Assembly: GCA_025201345.1 (NCBI GenBank)
Contig: JAIXMG010000005.1
Coordinates: 1,054,001-1,118,000, forward strand
DNA: 64,000 nucleotides
Source of the DNA: Thamnidium elegans
Lineage: Eukaryota > Mucoromycota > Mucoromycetes > Mucorales > Mucoraceae
Reading direction: 5' to 3'
The position numbers and the translations under genes are program-made. Below the pieces are notes generated by a model. It saw only the letters and a list, made by a program, of their open reading frames with translations, did not search any database and was not told where the DNA came from. Positions within the stretch are counted from its first letter, which is position 1; each line of letters begins with the position of its first letter. This document shows, piece by piece, positions 22,671 through 33,584 of this stretch.

Positions 22671-23947
22671 AGCCATTTTCGCAAGTTTTAGAATACACTC
22701 ACAGATATCAACGAAAGTCGAAGCAAAAAAAAATCGGGAAGTGCTAATATTTCTAGCCATTTTAATAGTGTGGCAAATACAGTAGCCGAAGAAGCCCCAG
22801 TTGCAACTAAGATGGAAACTATACAAGCAGTCTACGACAACTTAGTTTTAGAATTAATGCTAAATCTTAGCTCTGATAACATTCCCGAGAAATCAGGCTA
22901 TGAGCGGGCTAAACATCAAGCAGTTAATTATTACCTTCGTCCCTGAACTGAAGGTGTCAAAAAAAAATGAAGACATCTGAAGCTGCTACAAAAAAAAAAC
23001 GTGCTGGCGGAACAAGTCAACAACTTATCGTAGTAGAATCATTAGACAATACGCCATAAGTTATCGCGGATCTGGCCAAATTTATGAATTCACTCAAAGC
23101 AAACATTCGAAAAGAGCCTCTGTTTTGGATGACAACGTCATCAAAAGAAAGGTGCTTAATTTATATACGTTTTTAAGTGTGCTTATTTGTTCCCTTTTAT
23201 GTGGATTAAGCGCCATTGATCGAGTGCAACTAGTTCGTCTTTGGGCGCTTCATCTGTTTTAAGGCATTCCGTGAAACAACCAGTCCTGGCCCGTTTATAC
23301 GTTGCACGATATTTGTGCTATTTTTGATAAACAGCTGGTCGATGCTCGTTGATTATCTATGAATAGATAATGATAAATGATACTTCTTTCATTGATACAA
23401 GCCGAAGTGGAAATAACGTACGGTCTCAAAAACATAACCCAGATGAGAGATACAGTGAGGAAGCCTAACTGCAAAAAGAGAACTATGCTATTCTTAAACC
23501 CGCCAGCCAATTGTAATTTAAAGATCCGCCACCAGTGTATTTTTTGTCAGTTGATTTTTTAAAATTAGATTCGGATCTACTTTATAATGAACCTACTTCT
23601 AAGTTTATTTCTTTTTTTAGCTGTTTGCATACAAGTACCCCTCCTCCCAAGTCCAAGGAAAGAAAGAGAGATAGATAAACAGGGAGAATTATTATAGTAG
23701 CAAGTAAGGTGTGACAATTACAACGAATAATAGAGAAAAAAGCTATTTTCTGTGTATGGTTTAATCAGCCTCAACCTGATTGATACTTTTATATATATAT
23801 ATTCTCCTAATGATCAATAATAATTGAGCCAGGGCAATTAAATTTTTATTACTAAAATTGGTTTTAGCTTTAAAATATAAAAAATATATGTGTGTATTTT
23901 TATATTTTTTCCCTTTTTCTTTTTTTTTTCTTAAAAATTTTCCTCAA
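21988..23947. other. Intergenic region with an A(43) tract and coding debris
   Basis: This holds an (AAT)n tail after the thiolase stop, a T-tract near 22300, a very long A-tract (22629-22669) and a decayed ORF (about 22735-23160). T- and pyrimidine-rich DNA just upstream of 23948 probably belongs to the Sel1-repeat gene. Confidence 0.5.
22735..23160 (+). pseudogene. Decayed unidentified ORF behind a long A-tract
   Basis: One frame reads SANISSHFNSVANTVAEEA and then METIQAVYDNLVLELMLNL and SGYERAKHQAVNYYLRP before a stop. After a short A-tract another stretch reads TKKKRAGGTSQQLIVVESL and LAKFMNSLKANIRKEPLFW. The composition is protein-like, but stops and frame changes interrupt it, and I do not recognise the family. 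The position next to an A(43) tract fits a retrotransposed or element-derived fragment. Confidence 0.3.
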
Positions 23948-24980
23948 ATGAATAGATTAAGAAAAGCATTGTCAACGGATTATGATAATGTTAATAGTAA
24001 AGAAGTTGTCAAAAAGAGGTTTTCATTATTTAGCAACAAGAGCAAGAATAACCTAGTAGTAGAGATACCAACCTGTGTAGAAGAATATGCCAGACCTAGT
24101 GCACCTATTAATATCCAACAACATTCTGACATGTATAATAGACCTCGTTCAGTCAATATAAATAATTCTTCTTCAAATGTTTCTTTTAATTCTTCAATTA
24201 CTTCTAATTCAACACATAATGTAAAAAGTATTCATTCAAATGAGATATCATCACCTATACAGACCAGTAGATCAATTCATAAAGATCAATTTGATAATGA
24301 ATCTCTACTTCAATTGGGTATGAATTATCATGAAAAAGGTGAATTAGAAAAAGCTACTCATTATTGGAGATTATCTGCCGAAACTGGTTCTCCATTAGGT
24401 TTATTCTTTTACGGTATCGCATTAAGGCATGGATGGGTTAGTACTCTTATCACTTGTATATTTATATAGTGTCTCATCTTTTCTGTTTTAGGGTTGTAAA
24501 AAGAATTCAGTAAAAGCAGTAAGATATCTTCAAAGTGCGGCCGAATCAGCTGTTCATGAATTACAAACTGGTATAGCTCAATCTGTATCTGTAGCAAAAT
24601 CTGAATTAGTTTTAGCTATTTATGAACTTGGTGTTTGTTTTCGGCATGGATGGGGCGTAAGTAAAAAAAAAAAAAGAAACATCCTTTAACTTATTAACCT
24701 TCTTATATATATATATATATAAAAAAAGGTTCCTAAAAATCTTGAAACAGCAGCTTATTATTTTGAAGTAGCATCAAACTTGGGAGATCCAGATGCACAA
24801 AATGATTTAGGTTTTTGTTATGCTCATGGGTTAGGTGTAAAAAAGGATTTGTATTGTTCTGCAAAATATTATAGATTAGCAGAAAAACAAGGACAAGGTA
24901 TTATTGGTAATTCTTGGATTTGGAAAGATAAATATAATCAAGTAGAGGAACCTGGCTGGAAAGGAAAACTAAAAAAATAA
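23948..24980 (+). CDS. Sel1-repeat (SLR) protein
   Basis: Three exons (23948-24436, 24492-24656, 24729-24980) encode 301 residues. Residues 1-110 are Ser/Asn-rich and basic. From about residue 115 there are Sel1-like TPR units: LLQLGMNYHEKGELEKATHY with YGIALRHGWG, AVRYLQSAAE with LGVCFRHGWG, TAAYYFEVASNLGDPDAQND with GFCYAHGLGVKKD, and SAKYYRLAEKQG. The tail contains NSWIWKDKY, a short block I associate with fungal Sel1 proteins of the Dsf2/Skt5 type that bind partners at the cell cortex. Exact function unknown. Intron 1 uses GTTAGT as donor; intron 2 ends in an A(7)G acceptor after an AT repeat. The exon boundaries fall at the same place (HGW/HGWG) in two successive repeats. Confidence 0.82.
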
Positions 24981-25075
24981 GCTGGCTTCTTTGTTCTGTA
25001 TTTATGCGAATTTCCCCCCTCTTTATCATTTAAACCCAATTATTATTGTAATTATAATTACATTTTGTGTACTAT

Positions 25076-25123
<48 letters not shown>

Positions 25124-27393
25124 CCATATATTAAAATCTATTATATTTTTACTCTCCATCTTTAAAAACAAAAAAAAGGGGGATGAGAAAAAAAAAAGAA
25201 GACTAGCGTATTGATCGTAGAAACAACATCATATAGTCTACCCATTGTATATATAAATTAATAAACTACATTTAAATATATTAAAAAAAGTCCTCTCGTT
25301 CTACCTAAATTGTGTATAGTAACACTGCTTGGTGACACCTTGTGTTATTTCTTAAAAGAGAGAGTACATACAGTTCATTTGGCACAATAACAATCATATC
25401 TTAACCAGTATCGCATAACCAACCCTTTACACTTATACCCCTCTGTTATGTACTAGGTCATTATAATTGACTTATTGTTACATAATTAAAATTAAAAAAA
25501 AACATGTAATACTTACATTTAAAGTTTCAAAACAAATAGATTTACAAACTACATCATTTGAAGTAGTCAGTAAAAAAAAAAAGGCATGATTTTTATAGTT
25601 TCGTTTCAAGATAGAGACCAAAATGTGCAGTATCATTTATCATAGGATATTATACCCCCGTGATGACTGTAGAATATTTAATAGTCATCTGTAAATAATA
25701 ATCAACAAGACCTTATTTAGTAAGTGAGAGAGGAGGAACAAAAGGTGGCCTAAAAAGACGACCTAAAATTGCCCAATAGAAAAAAGCGAGCTAAAAAGTT
25801 TATTTTACTTTACCTTTATCAATTAAAAAAAACAGATACTGGAAGAAGAGGGATCAAAATCAATTCTTAAAGTAGTCAAACGATTGTAAAATGACGGCTT
25901 CAACAGAACCATTGGCAGTGTTGATATATGGGTGTAAGGAAGTGGCCGACCCATGCTTGGTCTTGACGTTTCATCTAATTGAATAGAAGAAGTTATCAGG
26001 CCATCGAATGTTTTTATGCTTCGTCCGTCTCTGCTATTCAGGGTAGTAGGACACACGTCAGCGTATTTAATCTTGTATGGGTGCGGTAACGAAGTTGTGA
26101 TCGCGTTGTGCTTCCTACCCTAAACTTCTATCGTTTTCGCCATAACTATTTCGTTGTTGATTATGCATCCAGCTAATAATTGTGCGAAAAAATACTTCAT
26201 TTGGGGGGGGGGGATAAAAATTCCAGTCATAATGAAGCTAATCACAATAGTTTGTCGACATATTTACGCCTTTGCAGTATTTTTTAGTGTAAGCTATTTT
26301 AAAGATGAACATATAAAAATAAATATTCTCTATTTTATCATGTTCTACACTTGTTAAAACTTATTCTATCACATAAAAGAAAAAAAAACCGCCGTTGTTC
26401 CAACTTATTTAATGCAAGAATTTTACATTTTCTGCTAAGTGTGTGTGTGTATCAAGAATCCCAATTTCTTTATGATGAAGGGTAATTTAAACTCATATAT
26501 TCGTGAGAGATAAATTTAAACCCATACTTTCGTTATTTATCACTACTACGTTTTCAATATGGAGTATGTTTGATTTAAGGACGGATTTCTTCCACTCTTT
26601 AATAGAACCACTACAGTAATATTATCAGGGTTACGTTGGACTTATGATGACGAGGTATATTTTTATCTCCGGTATGATTAAGAAAAATGTAGAATTTTTA
26701 ATTTTAACTTGTATCAATGAAAGTTTTTCTAAGAGCGCGCTTTTTGTATCATTGTAAACAAAGAGATCTGTCAAAAAGGAGGTTGGGGGTTTCTAATATA
26801 TGAATAATTTTTTTTTCTCTTTTTTTTTTCCAACAGCAATAACAAAAGAAAAAAAAGATTGGTTAACATGTGTGACATGTATATGTTTGTACTAAAAAAA
26901 AAAAAAAAAAAAATTAATAGCCCTATCTACTAATATTTCTTTTTTTTTTTTTCAAAGAGAAGCCAATTACCACATCGTATACTTATTAAGTACTGAGTAT
27001 GATTTGATAAGAAGATTTTTTTTTAGCAGCAATGAAAGAAAAAGGGGTTGGTCAAGCAAATCTCAAATACGGTTCTACTCGATATAGAAGTATAAAACGC
27101 ACATATCAGTGATACATTCATATTTACCCGCCTCTACAGATGGTTAGAACTAGACCTTTTTATTTCCCACATTTTATACATTACATGGTTCAAGTATACG
27201 AGATATAGATAGTTCGATTGCTAAATTGGTCTGTTTTATTTATATAGTTATTATAATGTATTATCATGTTCATTCTATTTATAAGGGAGTGTGTTGAACA
27301 AAGCATGTGAGTAATATTTGACGTTTTCTTAAGAAGCATTTAATGTTTAGCACGTCCCTTTTTAAAAAAAAAGATATATATTTGATTATGATA

Positions 27394-27424
<31 letters not shown>

Positions 27425-28220
27425 GTAGCTGTAAGCCGTTGTAATATTAATTTATTAATGTCAATTAAAAAAAATGAGTTGTTGTAGTTAATATAAAAAC
27501 TACATCTTAAAACTGATTTGAAATAACATTTGATCGAGATATTTTCTCTTTGTAAAAAAAGGAAAAAGAAAGAGTGTACAAAACCAAAAACCTCAGCTGT
27601 TTATTTTTATTCCATAGAGTTATACAAAAGGGTCCCCTTTTAAAAAAAGAGATCTTTGCTGGAGTTTCTTTTACGTAAAAAAGATTATGATATATATTGA
27701 TTACAAGTGAAAATTGACTTTCTTTTTCAAACTGCTACATAAATGGTTTAATTCATCATCGTCAATTTTTATGGTCAAGAATAAAAATGTACTACTTGAA
27801 TTAAGTCTGAGATAAATACCATTTTGTGATACATTAAATCAAACTACAATAGGTAAAGACGTGTTCTGTGTATTGCCGATATTTTTTTTTTTTTTTACAG
27901 AAAATTACAAGAATGTTTTACTTGTGGTAAAATCAATATGTTTCAGTTTAATAAAATGATATAGCAGTAAGATAAAAAAAAAGGGTAGTAGGACTTTTAA
28001 ATAAATAAAAAAAGATAATCGTATTGAGAGTTGATTACCATTGTATCGGAAAAAATGACGTCCAGTTTTTTTTTTTACAAGAAAAAAGGTACAACAATAC
28101 AAATGTCCGCGGCAAAGATTTTCTAGTTAAAGAAATGTAACTGATTTTTTTTTCTTGCTCTTTTCTCTGCTTTTTGTTTTTTTGTTTTTTTTTTGTTTAC
28201 TTGTTAAAATATCAATTAAA
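24981..28220. other. Long AT-rich intergenic region
   Basis: It holds a (TAC)n microsatellite at 25072-25123, a G(10) run at 26204-26213, a T(32) tract near 27391-27422 followed by GTAGCTGTA, and several A- and T-tracts. A minus-strand ORF of 77 codons (25823-26056) has no recognisable motif. The region is flanked by the 3' end of the Sel1 gene and the 5' end of the G-alpha gene. I see no RNA gene. Confidence 0.5.
25072..25123. repeat. (TAC)n microsatellite
   Basis: About 17 uninterrupted TAC units, about 90 bases downstream of the Sel1-repeat gene, ending in CCC. It lies in the probable 3' untranslated or flanking region. Confidence 0.95.
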
Positions 28221-29830
28221 ATGGGTGTTCGACAATCTACCGAACACAAGAGAAATAATGAAATCGATAAACTTATAAAAAAAGAAAAGAACTTTCAAAG
28301 GAAAGAACTTAAAGTACTGTTGTTAGGTATACGTTGATTTACTTGTTTCAATTAAACTCTATACCGACTGCTTCTTTTTATTATGTACTTTAATTATATA
28401 GGTAGTGGAGATAGTGGAAAAAGTACAATTTTAAAACAAATGCGATTAATTCATGCTTGTGGTTTTTCAAAAATTGAACGAGAAAATTTTCGAATCATGA
28501 TCTTGACAAACTTATTGGGTTCTATGCAAGCCTTATTAGAAGGAATGCATAGTTTAAACTTGACATTTGAAGATGAATCCAACTGGGTAAAGAAAAAAGT
28601 TTTTTTTTTCTTGTAGCTTTACGTTAACTGTTTTGTGTGTGTTTTTTTTAGAATTATATTTCCATGTTTGAATACGTATCTGGTAACCTTTCTATCCATG
28701 AATCGTATCCAATTGACTACCTTGCGCCCTTAAAATCGTTATGGCAAGACCAAGGTGTCCAAAAAACATTCGATATGGGCCATACTTTTGCGTTTAATGA
28801 AAATATTAAATAGTAATGTACACTAGTGTTAAAAAAAACAGTTTTTGAGCACTATAATAATATAATCTCCTCTCCTTTTTTTTTTAGTTTCTTTGATCAA
28901 TTGGATCGAATTTTCGAACCAGATTATACTCCACTAGATGCGGATATTATCCATTGTCGAATTAAAACGACAGGTAAGAAGAAGAAAAAAGAAATTATTT
29001 GTGCGACCTTCTTACCCGATACTTAGGAATTGTGGAGACTAAATTTAGAAATGGATCCGTTATTTATAGGATGTTTGATGTAGGCGGTCAAAGAAGTGAA
29101 CGAAAGAAGTGGTAAACATAATTATATTCGTATTTCTAGTGTTTTACTAATTGATATATAATAATTTAGGATTCATTGCTTTGATAATGTTGCGGCCGTA
29201 TTGTTTGTTGCCGCATTAAGTGGCTACGATTGTTGCCTCGTGGAAGATAAATACTCTGTAAGTAGCACACAATACACGCACTTTTTTTTAAAAAAAACAT
29301 CTGTATGACAAAATAATTAAAATTAAAAACCCCTATATTGGCAATTTTTTGGTGTAAATAGAATCAGGTAAGCTAATATGCAATTTTAATTATAAAAAAT
29401 TACTCACCTATTCATAAATTTTTGTTATATTAGATGTATGAAGCCTTTATGTTGTTTGAGTCTATATGTAACTCGAAATGGTTTGTAAATACTTCCATGA
29501 TTTTGTTTTTAAATAAGGTTGATTTGTTTCAAGAAAAGATTTTAAAGTCTCCAATATCTGAATATTTCCCTGATTACCAAGGTAAGCCCATGGTAGAGTA
29601 ACACAATGGGAACACCGATCATAATCTTTTTTTTTGTTTTAGGGTCGCCCACAGACTATTACCAAGCAAGGTCTTTTTTTAAACATAGATTCACTAAATT
29701 GAATACCAATGACAGCAAACTAATTTACGTACATTACACCGTTGCTACAGACACTGAATTATTAGCTCACGTTATGGAGTCTGTATCCGATAGTATACTC
29801 CACGAAAGCCTTCAAACACTATTGCTGTAG
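28221..29830 (+). CDS. Heterotrimeric G protein alpha subunit
   Basis: Nine exons: 28221-28326, 28402-28586, 28652-28812, 28888-28973, 29027-29111, 29170-29257, 29362-29367, 29434-29581 and 29643-29830; 350 residues. The N-terminus MGVRQST fits N-myristoylation at Gly2. The GTPase motifs are GSGDSGKST (P-loop; usual Glu replaced by Asp), RIKTTGI (switch I with the catalytic Arg and Thr), [12 protein letters not shown] (switch II with the catalytic Gln), LNKVDLF and TVATDT (usual TCATDT, Cys replaced by Val). The C-terminus is hydrophobic (LQTLLL) without the cysteine that pertussis toxin modifies, so receptor choice may be unusual. Exon 7 is only 6 nt and encodes Asn-Gln, restoring the conserved N-x-M-x-E block before [13 protein letters not shown]. 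Mucoromycota are known for expanded G-alpha sets; this one is a divergent member. Confidence 0.93.
29362..29367 (+). other. 6-nt microexon of the G-alpha gene
   Basis: AATCAG lies between AAATAG and GTAAGC. It encodes Asn-Gln and lies between introns of 104 and 66 nt. Skipping it keeps the frame but deletes two residues from the conserved N-x-M-x-E block. Confidence 0.85.
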
Positions 29831-30448
29831 GTTTTTATTTTTACTAGTTAGATTTTTTATTTTTTTCACTTTCCCATATATATTTTTTTTCTCGTTTTTA
29901 CTTTATATATATTTCTATATTTTATGCCTTTTTTATTTATTACTTATTAATCCCCACGCACACACGCACACACACACACTTAATCTATTCCCTTTTTTAT
30001 ATATGTCCTTTTTATTATTACTATTATTATGTTAACCCTTTTTATTATTATCCCCAGCAATTTATTTGTTTTTTAATTACACCCAATTTTTTTATTTTAA
30101 GAATAAAATTTAATACGATTCTTCACCAAAAAAAAAAGGGAATATTTGTTTTCTTACATGAGGCACTTTATTTTTGGAGCGCTTGAAAGGATAAATATGA
30201 TAAAATACGTAACCATTTCATTTTTTTTCTTCTTCTTTTCTTTACTTTTTTAACTGTGAATTCTTATACAAACAACGTAATATCCGTACATACTTTCAAG
30301 TAGAGATTTTCCTGTGATATGGTGGTGTTGATGTAAACGGATATGGTTCACACTTTTTAATAGACTGTGTAAATTGATCGTGTATCAAGATTTCCCCTTT
30401 TTTTTTCTCTCTCTTCAGACACCCCTTTCTACAAGCGCACCGTCCAAA

Positions 30449-30459
30449 TTATAAATACT
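30449..30459 (+). promoter_or_regulatory. TATA-like element upstream of the short ORF
   Basis: ATTATAAATAC lies 41-51 bases before the ATG at 30500, followed by a T-rich initiator-like stretch. The same ATAAATAC-type element precedes the gene at 60067. Confidence 0.45.
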
Positions 30460-30499
30460 TTTTTTTCCTTGGTTCATCTTCAAATCTTAATTCTTAAAA

Positions 30500-30637
30500 A
30501 TGTCCAACAACAGTAATAGTCAACTTGAACAGCTTGAGGAAGGAACACAAGATACAATAAAAGAGGCGTATCTTATGAAAGACAGCTTGTTGCTTACCAG
30601 TTTGCGTACGACTCAAAATCGAAATCATTTGCTATGA
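30500..30637 (+). CDS. Short ORF with a convincing promoter; possibly truncated gene
   Basis: An ATG at 30500 opens a 45-codon frame, Asn/Gln/Glu-rich (MSNNSNSQLEQLEEGTQDTI and then KEAYLMKDSLLL), ending in TGA. Upstream lie ATTATAAATAC (about 30449) and a pyrimidine-rich stretch, then TCTTAAAAATG, the arrangement seen before intact genes here. The product has no recognised motif. It may be the surviving 5' end of a lost gene or a real small protein. Confidence 0.3.
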   Translation: MSNNSNSQLEQLEEGTQDTIKEAYLMKDSLLLTSLRTTQNRNHLL

Positions 30638-30898
30638 AAGAGCAAAAATGTCACAACGTTTTATTTTGAACTTTATTCCGTGAAACAAGTATAAAACAGC
30701 AAGTGTGCATAAAAATGATTGAATAGATGACCAACCGTTTTATCAGCCTGAGCCATATTTATTCTTTCTCTTTTCCTAGAATAGATAAATCACGTTGTCT
30801 TCTCTTTTCCTTTACAATGCATGCCACCAGTAAGTATTTTTTTACGCGTGTACTTTTTAAGGAAGCTTATATCTTATATTTAGCATTTTTGTTTTCTT

Positions 30899-31045
30899 TA
30901 TGTCCGTACAAAAGAATACGACTCTTTCTAAAGCAGCCGCTGGGCATAAGCTAGCACAGGGCCATGATATTCGCTAAATTATCATGGGTTACTTTTTTTC
31001 AGTTCTTCATATAAAGGTGCGTATACCCTAAAAAATATCACAGAT
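30899..31045 (+). repeat. Dispersed repeat, copy A
   Basis: This resembles 47919-48067 over about 140 bases. Shared blocks in order are ATGTCC(G/A)TAC, CCG(C/T)(T/C)GGG then ATAAGCTAG, GCTAAATTAT, ACTTTTTT, and ATAAAGGT(G/A)CGT(A/G)TAC. In this copy an ATG frame reads MSVQKNTTLSKAAAGHKLAQ before a stop. A short A-tract follows the repeat; copy B has a much longer one. Confidence 0.55.
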
Positions 31046-31199
31046 TTGCTTTTTGTTTCGTTCTAATCCAGATGCACCTTAGCTTCCTTAGGTTTCAATT
31101 CGATACTAGATGTTAGCTTTGACTTCCCTGATCGCCAGTCTAAAATTGTTTACAAGTCCAGCTTGGAATGAACTTAGAGGAAAGTATAAATTAATTAAA

Positions 31200-31650
31200 T
31201 ATGACACTAGTAAATATAGAGAAATATTATCTCTGTTACAACCTATATTCGATGCTTATACATCAAAAAATTGACAACAATTGGATGAAAAATGTACCAA
31301 ATAGCCAAACCAATATGATTCTGTTTTCTGCCCTGAGCATTCTGATATTTCGTTCTATGTCTTCTTCGTCCTTCAAGATCTATCAATCACAAAGTATGAT
31401 TCCAGTTTGTTTAGTTCTACCATCTATAGTTACGAATGGGAATTTATCGCAAAATATCTATTGAAAACAAAATTATCATTGACAACTGCTTGCTAGATGG
31501 TACTATAACTAACTCGCTCAATTCATTACGAATATCTGGTTTTACTATTTACTTTGTCAACACATTTCTCGAAGAACCTGACCTATATGTAACTAAAGAA
31601 TTCCATCGTCACACCATCTCTGAATCATTAACTGGAAGCCTTTTTTTTTA
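31200..31650 (+). pseudogene. Decayed unidentified ORF
   Basis: Two partly overlapping frames look protein-like: KYREILSLLQPIFDAYTS followed, after stops, by YSYEWEFIAKYLLKTKLS, and then DGTITNSLNSLRISGFTIYF, LEEPDLYVTKEFHRHTISES and LTGS. Stops and a frame change separate them. The block ends in a T-run/A-run junction. I do not recognise the family; it may belong to a lineage-specific repetitive family like the gene at 10811-13004. Confidence 0.25.
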
Positions 31651-32191
31651 AAAAAAAAAACACTTTGGTCAAGAGCTGTTCGGTCTAGGAGCTTTTTTTT
31701 TTTATTAAGCTTGTTGCGTATTTTATTTCAATGTAAAGGGAGAAAAACAAACTCTTGAGTTGGAACTGTACAATAAAGCTGACAACAATAACGCTAATAT
31801 AAATAAACTAGTAATCAAAAATAAAGGGGAAACCCGGTAGTATAATTAAAATAATGAATATAGTAGCTTTTTTTGTGATACCATGTTCAGGTGAGGGTGG
31901 GATATATGTATTGTAAACTATCATATCTCTATAAATCTAATTAGCTCAGCTTATTTGTAAGAAAAGATAGGCTTTTTTTTAGCAACGACAAAAAAAAGAG
32001 AGGCTCAGTTGATTAAAAACATGCTGTCCTGACGACTTTTTGCAATGTAAAAGCTCAAATGGGGAAATAGACAATGGCCAATCGAATCGTATTATTATGT
32101 AGTTGAAAAGGCGCCAGTAGGTTTTTTTTTTAGCTGTATTTTTTTATTTTCTTCTTTTTTTTTAAAAAAAAAACATTCATTTTAGCATTAA

Positions 32192-33307
32192 ATGGGGCAA
32201 TCACCATCTACAACAGCATCCAGACATGATAACGCTTCGACTCGTACTTTACATTCGACTTCCATGATTTCCAATAGAAACTCAAATCGACCTCTTTCAT
32301 TTTTTCGAAGGATATCTAATCGGCTTTCTTCTACACATCCTACACGTCGCTTTGGTCAAAACAGAGCTACAGGACCAACCTATACATCGGGCTCTTCTAC
32401 TACGTCTTCAGTCAGAAGAGCAACACAAGAAGCAGCGAGAGCAGCAGCAGCAGTTACAGGACCACCTGCTTTACCAAGCTTTTTTATGCAAACTCCGACA
32501 CAAAGCAGCCGGAATAGCATTACCTCAGCGACAGAATCGATTTGGAATGAGTTAATTACATCACCTGTTTTTAGAGAGAATACTAATACGGATAATCCAT
32601 TTTTAAGGTATTTACAGGTACCGCTTCGTCTACAACAAGAAGTCAATACAACTACCGCGGATGATATGCCCCCTCCTCCACCACCTCCACCTCCTCAATC
32701 TTCTTCTGCGTCTTCAACTACAACTGCAAGAAGAATGCATATTTTAGTTATTGAATATCGTTCATCACCAAATAATAATAATAATAATAATAATAATAGT
32801 GCAGCAGTGAATATAAATGATAGTTTGCCTAGCTATAGATTTTTAGGTCTAAGAAGGCCTAGATCAGAAGTATCTACTAGTTCATCAACTGATACAATTC
32901 AATCGATGCCATTGTCAGTAAATTCCAATCAGCCTATACAAGAGAGTGGAGGGCAATGGATGGTATATGTATTAAATAACCAACATTCATTCCAAGCGTT
33001 ATCTTCCTCACTCTTGTTAGAAGATAACCCTAGTTATGAAGATTTATTATGGTTAAGTAATATGCTGGGAACCGTAAGACCCAACACCACCACACAAGCA
33101 GCAGTAGATGAAGCTATACCAGTCACTGATTGGTCTCAAGATTTAAAAGATGAATCTTGTTTGGTTTGTCTTGATGAATTTGTATTAAAACAACCTGTAA
33201 GGATATTAAAATGTCAACACGTATTTCATCGTGAATGCGTTGATCGTTGGTTATGTGAAGCTCATAATTCTTGTCCTGTTTGTCGTGGTGTACCTGTAGA
33301 AAATTAA
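32192..33307 (+). CDS. RING-H2 zinc-finger protein, probable E3 ubiquitin ligase
   Basis: A single-exon gene of 371 residues. The C-terminal 50 residues form a RING-H2 finger: CLVC, then C-x-H-x2-H-x2-C in KCQHVFHREC, then CPVC, with standard spacing and a tryptophan in VDRWLCE. Such domains recruit E2 enzymes. The N-terminus MGQSPS fits N-myristoylation and membrane attachment (inference). The remaining 300 residues are low-complexity, with Ser/Thr-rich parts, a Pro(9) run, an Asn(9) run encoded by (AAT)n, and one more ordered block (GGQWMVYVLNN) that may be a substrate-binding or structural segment. Only 10 bases separate the stop and a T-tract of about 35 bases, which may be the 3' end signal region. 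Confidence 0.85.
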   Translation: MGQSPSTTASRHDNASTRTLHSTSMISNRNSNRPLSFFRRISNRLSSTHPTRRFGQNRATGPTYTSGSSTTSSVRRATQEAARAAAAVTGPPALPSFFMQTPTQSSRNSITSATESIWNELITSPVFRENTNTDNPFLRYLQVPLRLQQEVNTTTADDMPPPPPPPPPQSSSASSTTTARRMHILVIEYRSSPNNNNNNNNNSAAVNINDSLPSYRFLGLRRPRSEVSTSSSTDTIQSMPLSVNSNQPIQESGGQWMVYVLNNQHSFQALSSSLLLEDNPSYEDLLWLSNMLGTVRPNTTTQAAVDEAIPVTDWSQDLKDESCLVCLDEFVLKQPVRILKCQHVFHRECVDRWLCEAHNSCPVCRGVPVEN

Positions 33308-33317
33308 AAAACCTTTC

Positions 33318-33318
<1 letters not shown>

Positions 33319-33354
<36 letters not shown>
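33319..33354. repeat. T-tract of about 35 bases
   Basis: Nearly uninterrupted T run just downstream of the RING-H2 gene; a second T-tract (about 33523-33549) precedes the aminotransferase start. The 277 bases between the two genes hold little else. Confidence 0.9.
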
Positions 33355-33355
<1 letters not shown>

Positions 33356-33489
33356 TATATTTATTATATAAATACATCATTCTATTTTTTTTTATGTTAC
33401 CGAAATCCCCACGCTTTCTATTTTAAGCCAATTATACGAGTTGCATCACGGAATTTTAACTCTATTTTCCCTTCAAACGAGCTAAATCC

Positions 33490-33497
33490 TATAAAAA
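33490..33497 (+). promoter_or_regulatory. TATA box of the alanine aminotransferase gene
   Basis: TATAAAAA lies 88-95 bases upstream of the ATG at 33585, followed by a long T-tract. Position and sequence fit a fungal TATA element. Confidence 0.5.
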
Positions 33498-33584
33498 CGG
33501 TGCCTTTTTTTTCCTCTTATCTTTTTTTTTTTTTTTTTTTTTTTTTTTACTCTTTACAAACTCTTTAAAGTAAAAATAATATTA

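Larger units (their letters stand above)
29831..32191. other. Intergenic region with repeat copy and coding debris
   Basis: It holds the pyrimidine and (CA)n-rich 3' flank of the G-alpha gene, a promoter-like stretch and short ORF at 30449-30637, one copy of a dispersed repeat (about 30899-31045), and decayed reading frames at about 31200-31640. The last 60 bases have a T-run/A-run junction and CATTCATTTTAG just before the RING gene, which could be a leader intron end. Confidence 0.5.

Noticed and set aside
25823..26056. 77-codon minus-strand ORF
   Set aside because: No motif, no intron signals or promoter, no similarity I recognise.
27391..27432. Repeated T-tract followed by TAGCTGTA (also near 6437 and 32120) as element ends
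   Set aside because: Flanking sequences do not match each other and no inverted partner is found; chance in AT-rich DNA is likely.
32380..32646. 88-codon minus-strand ORF
   Set aside because: Antisense of the RING-H2 gene, no independent support.
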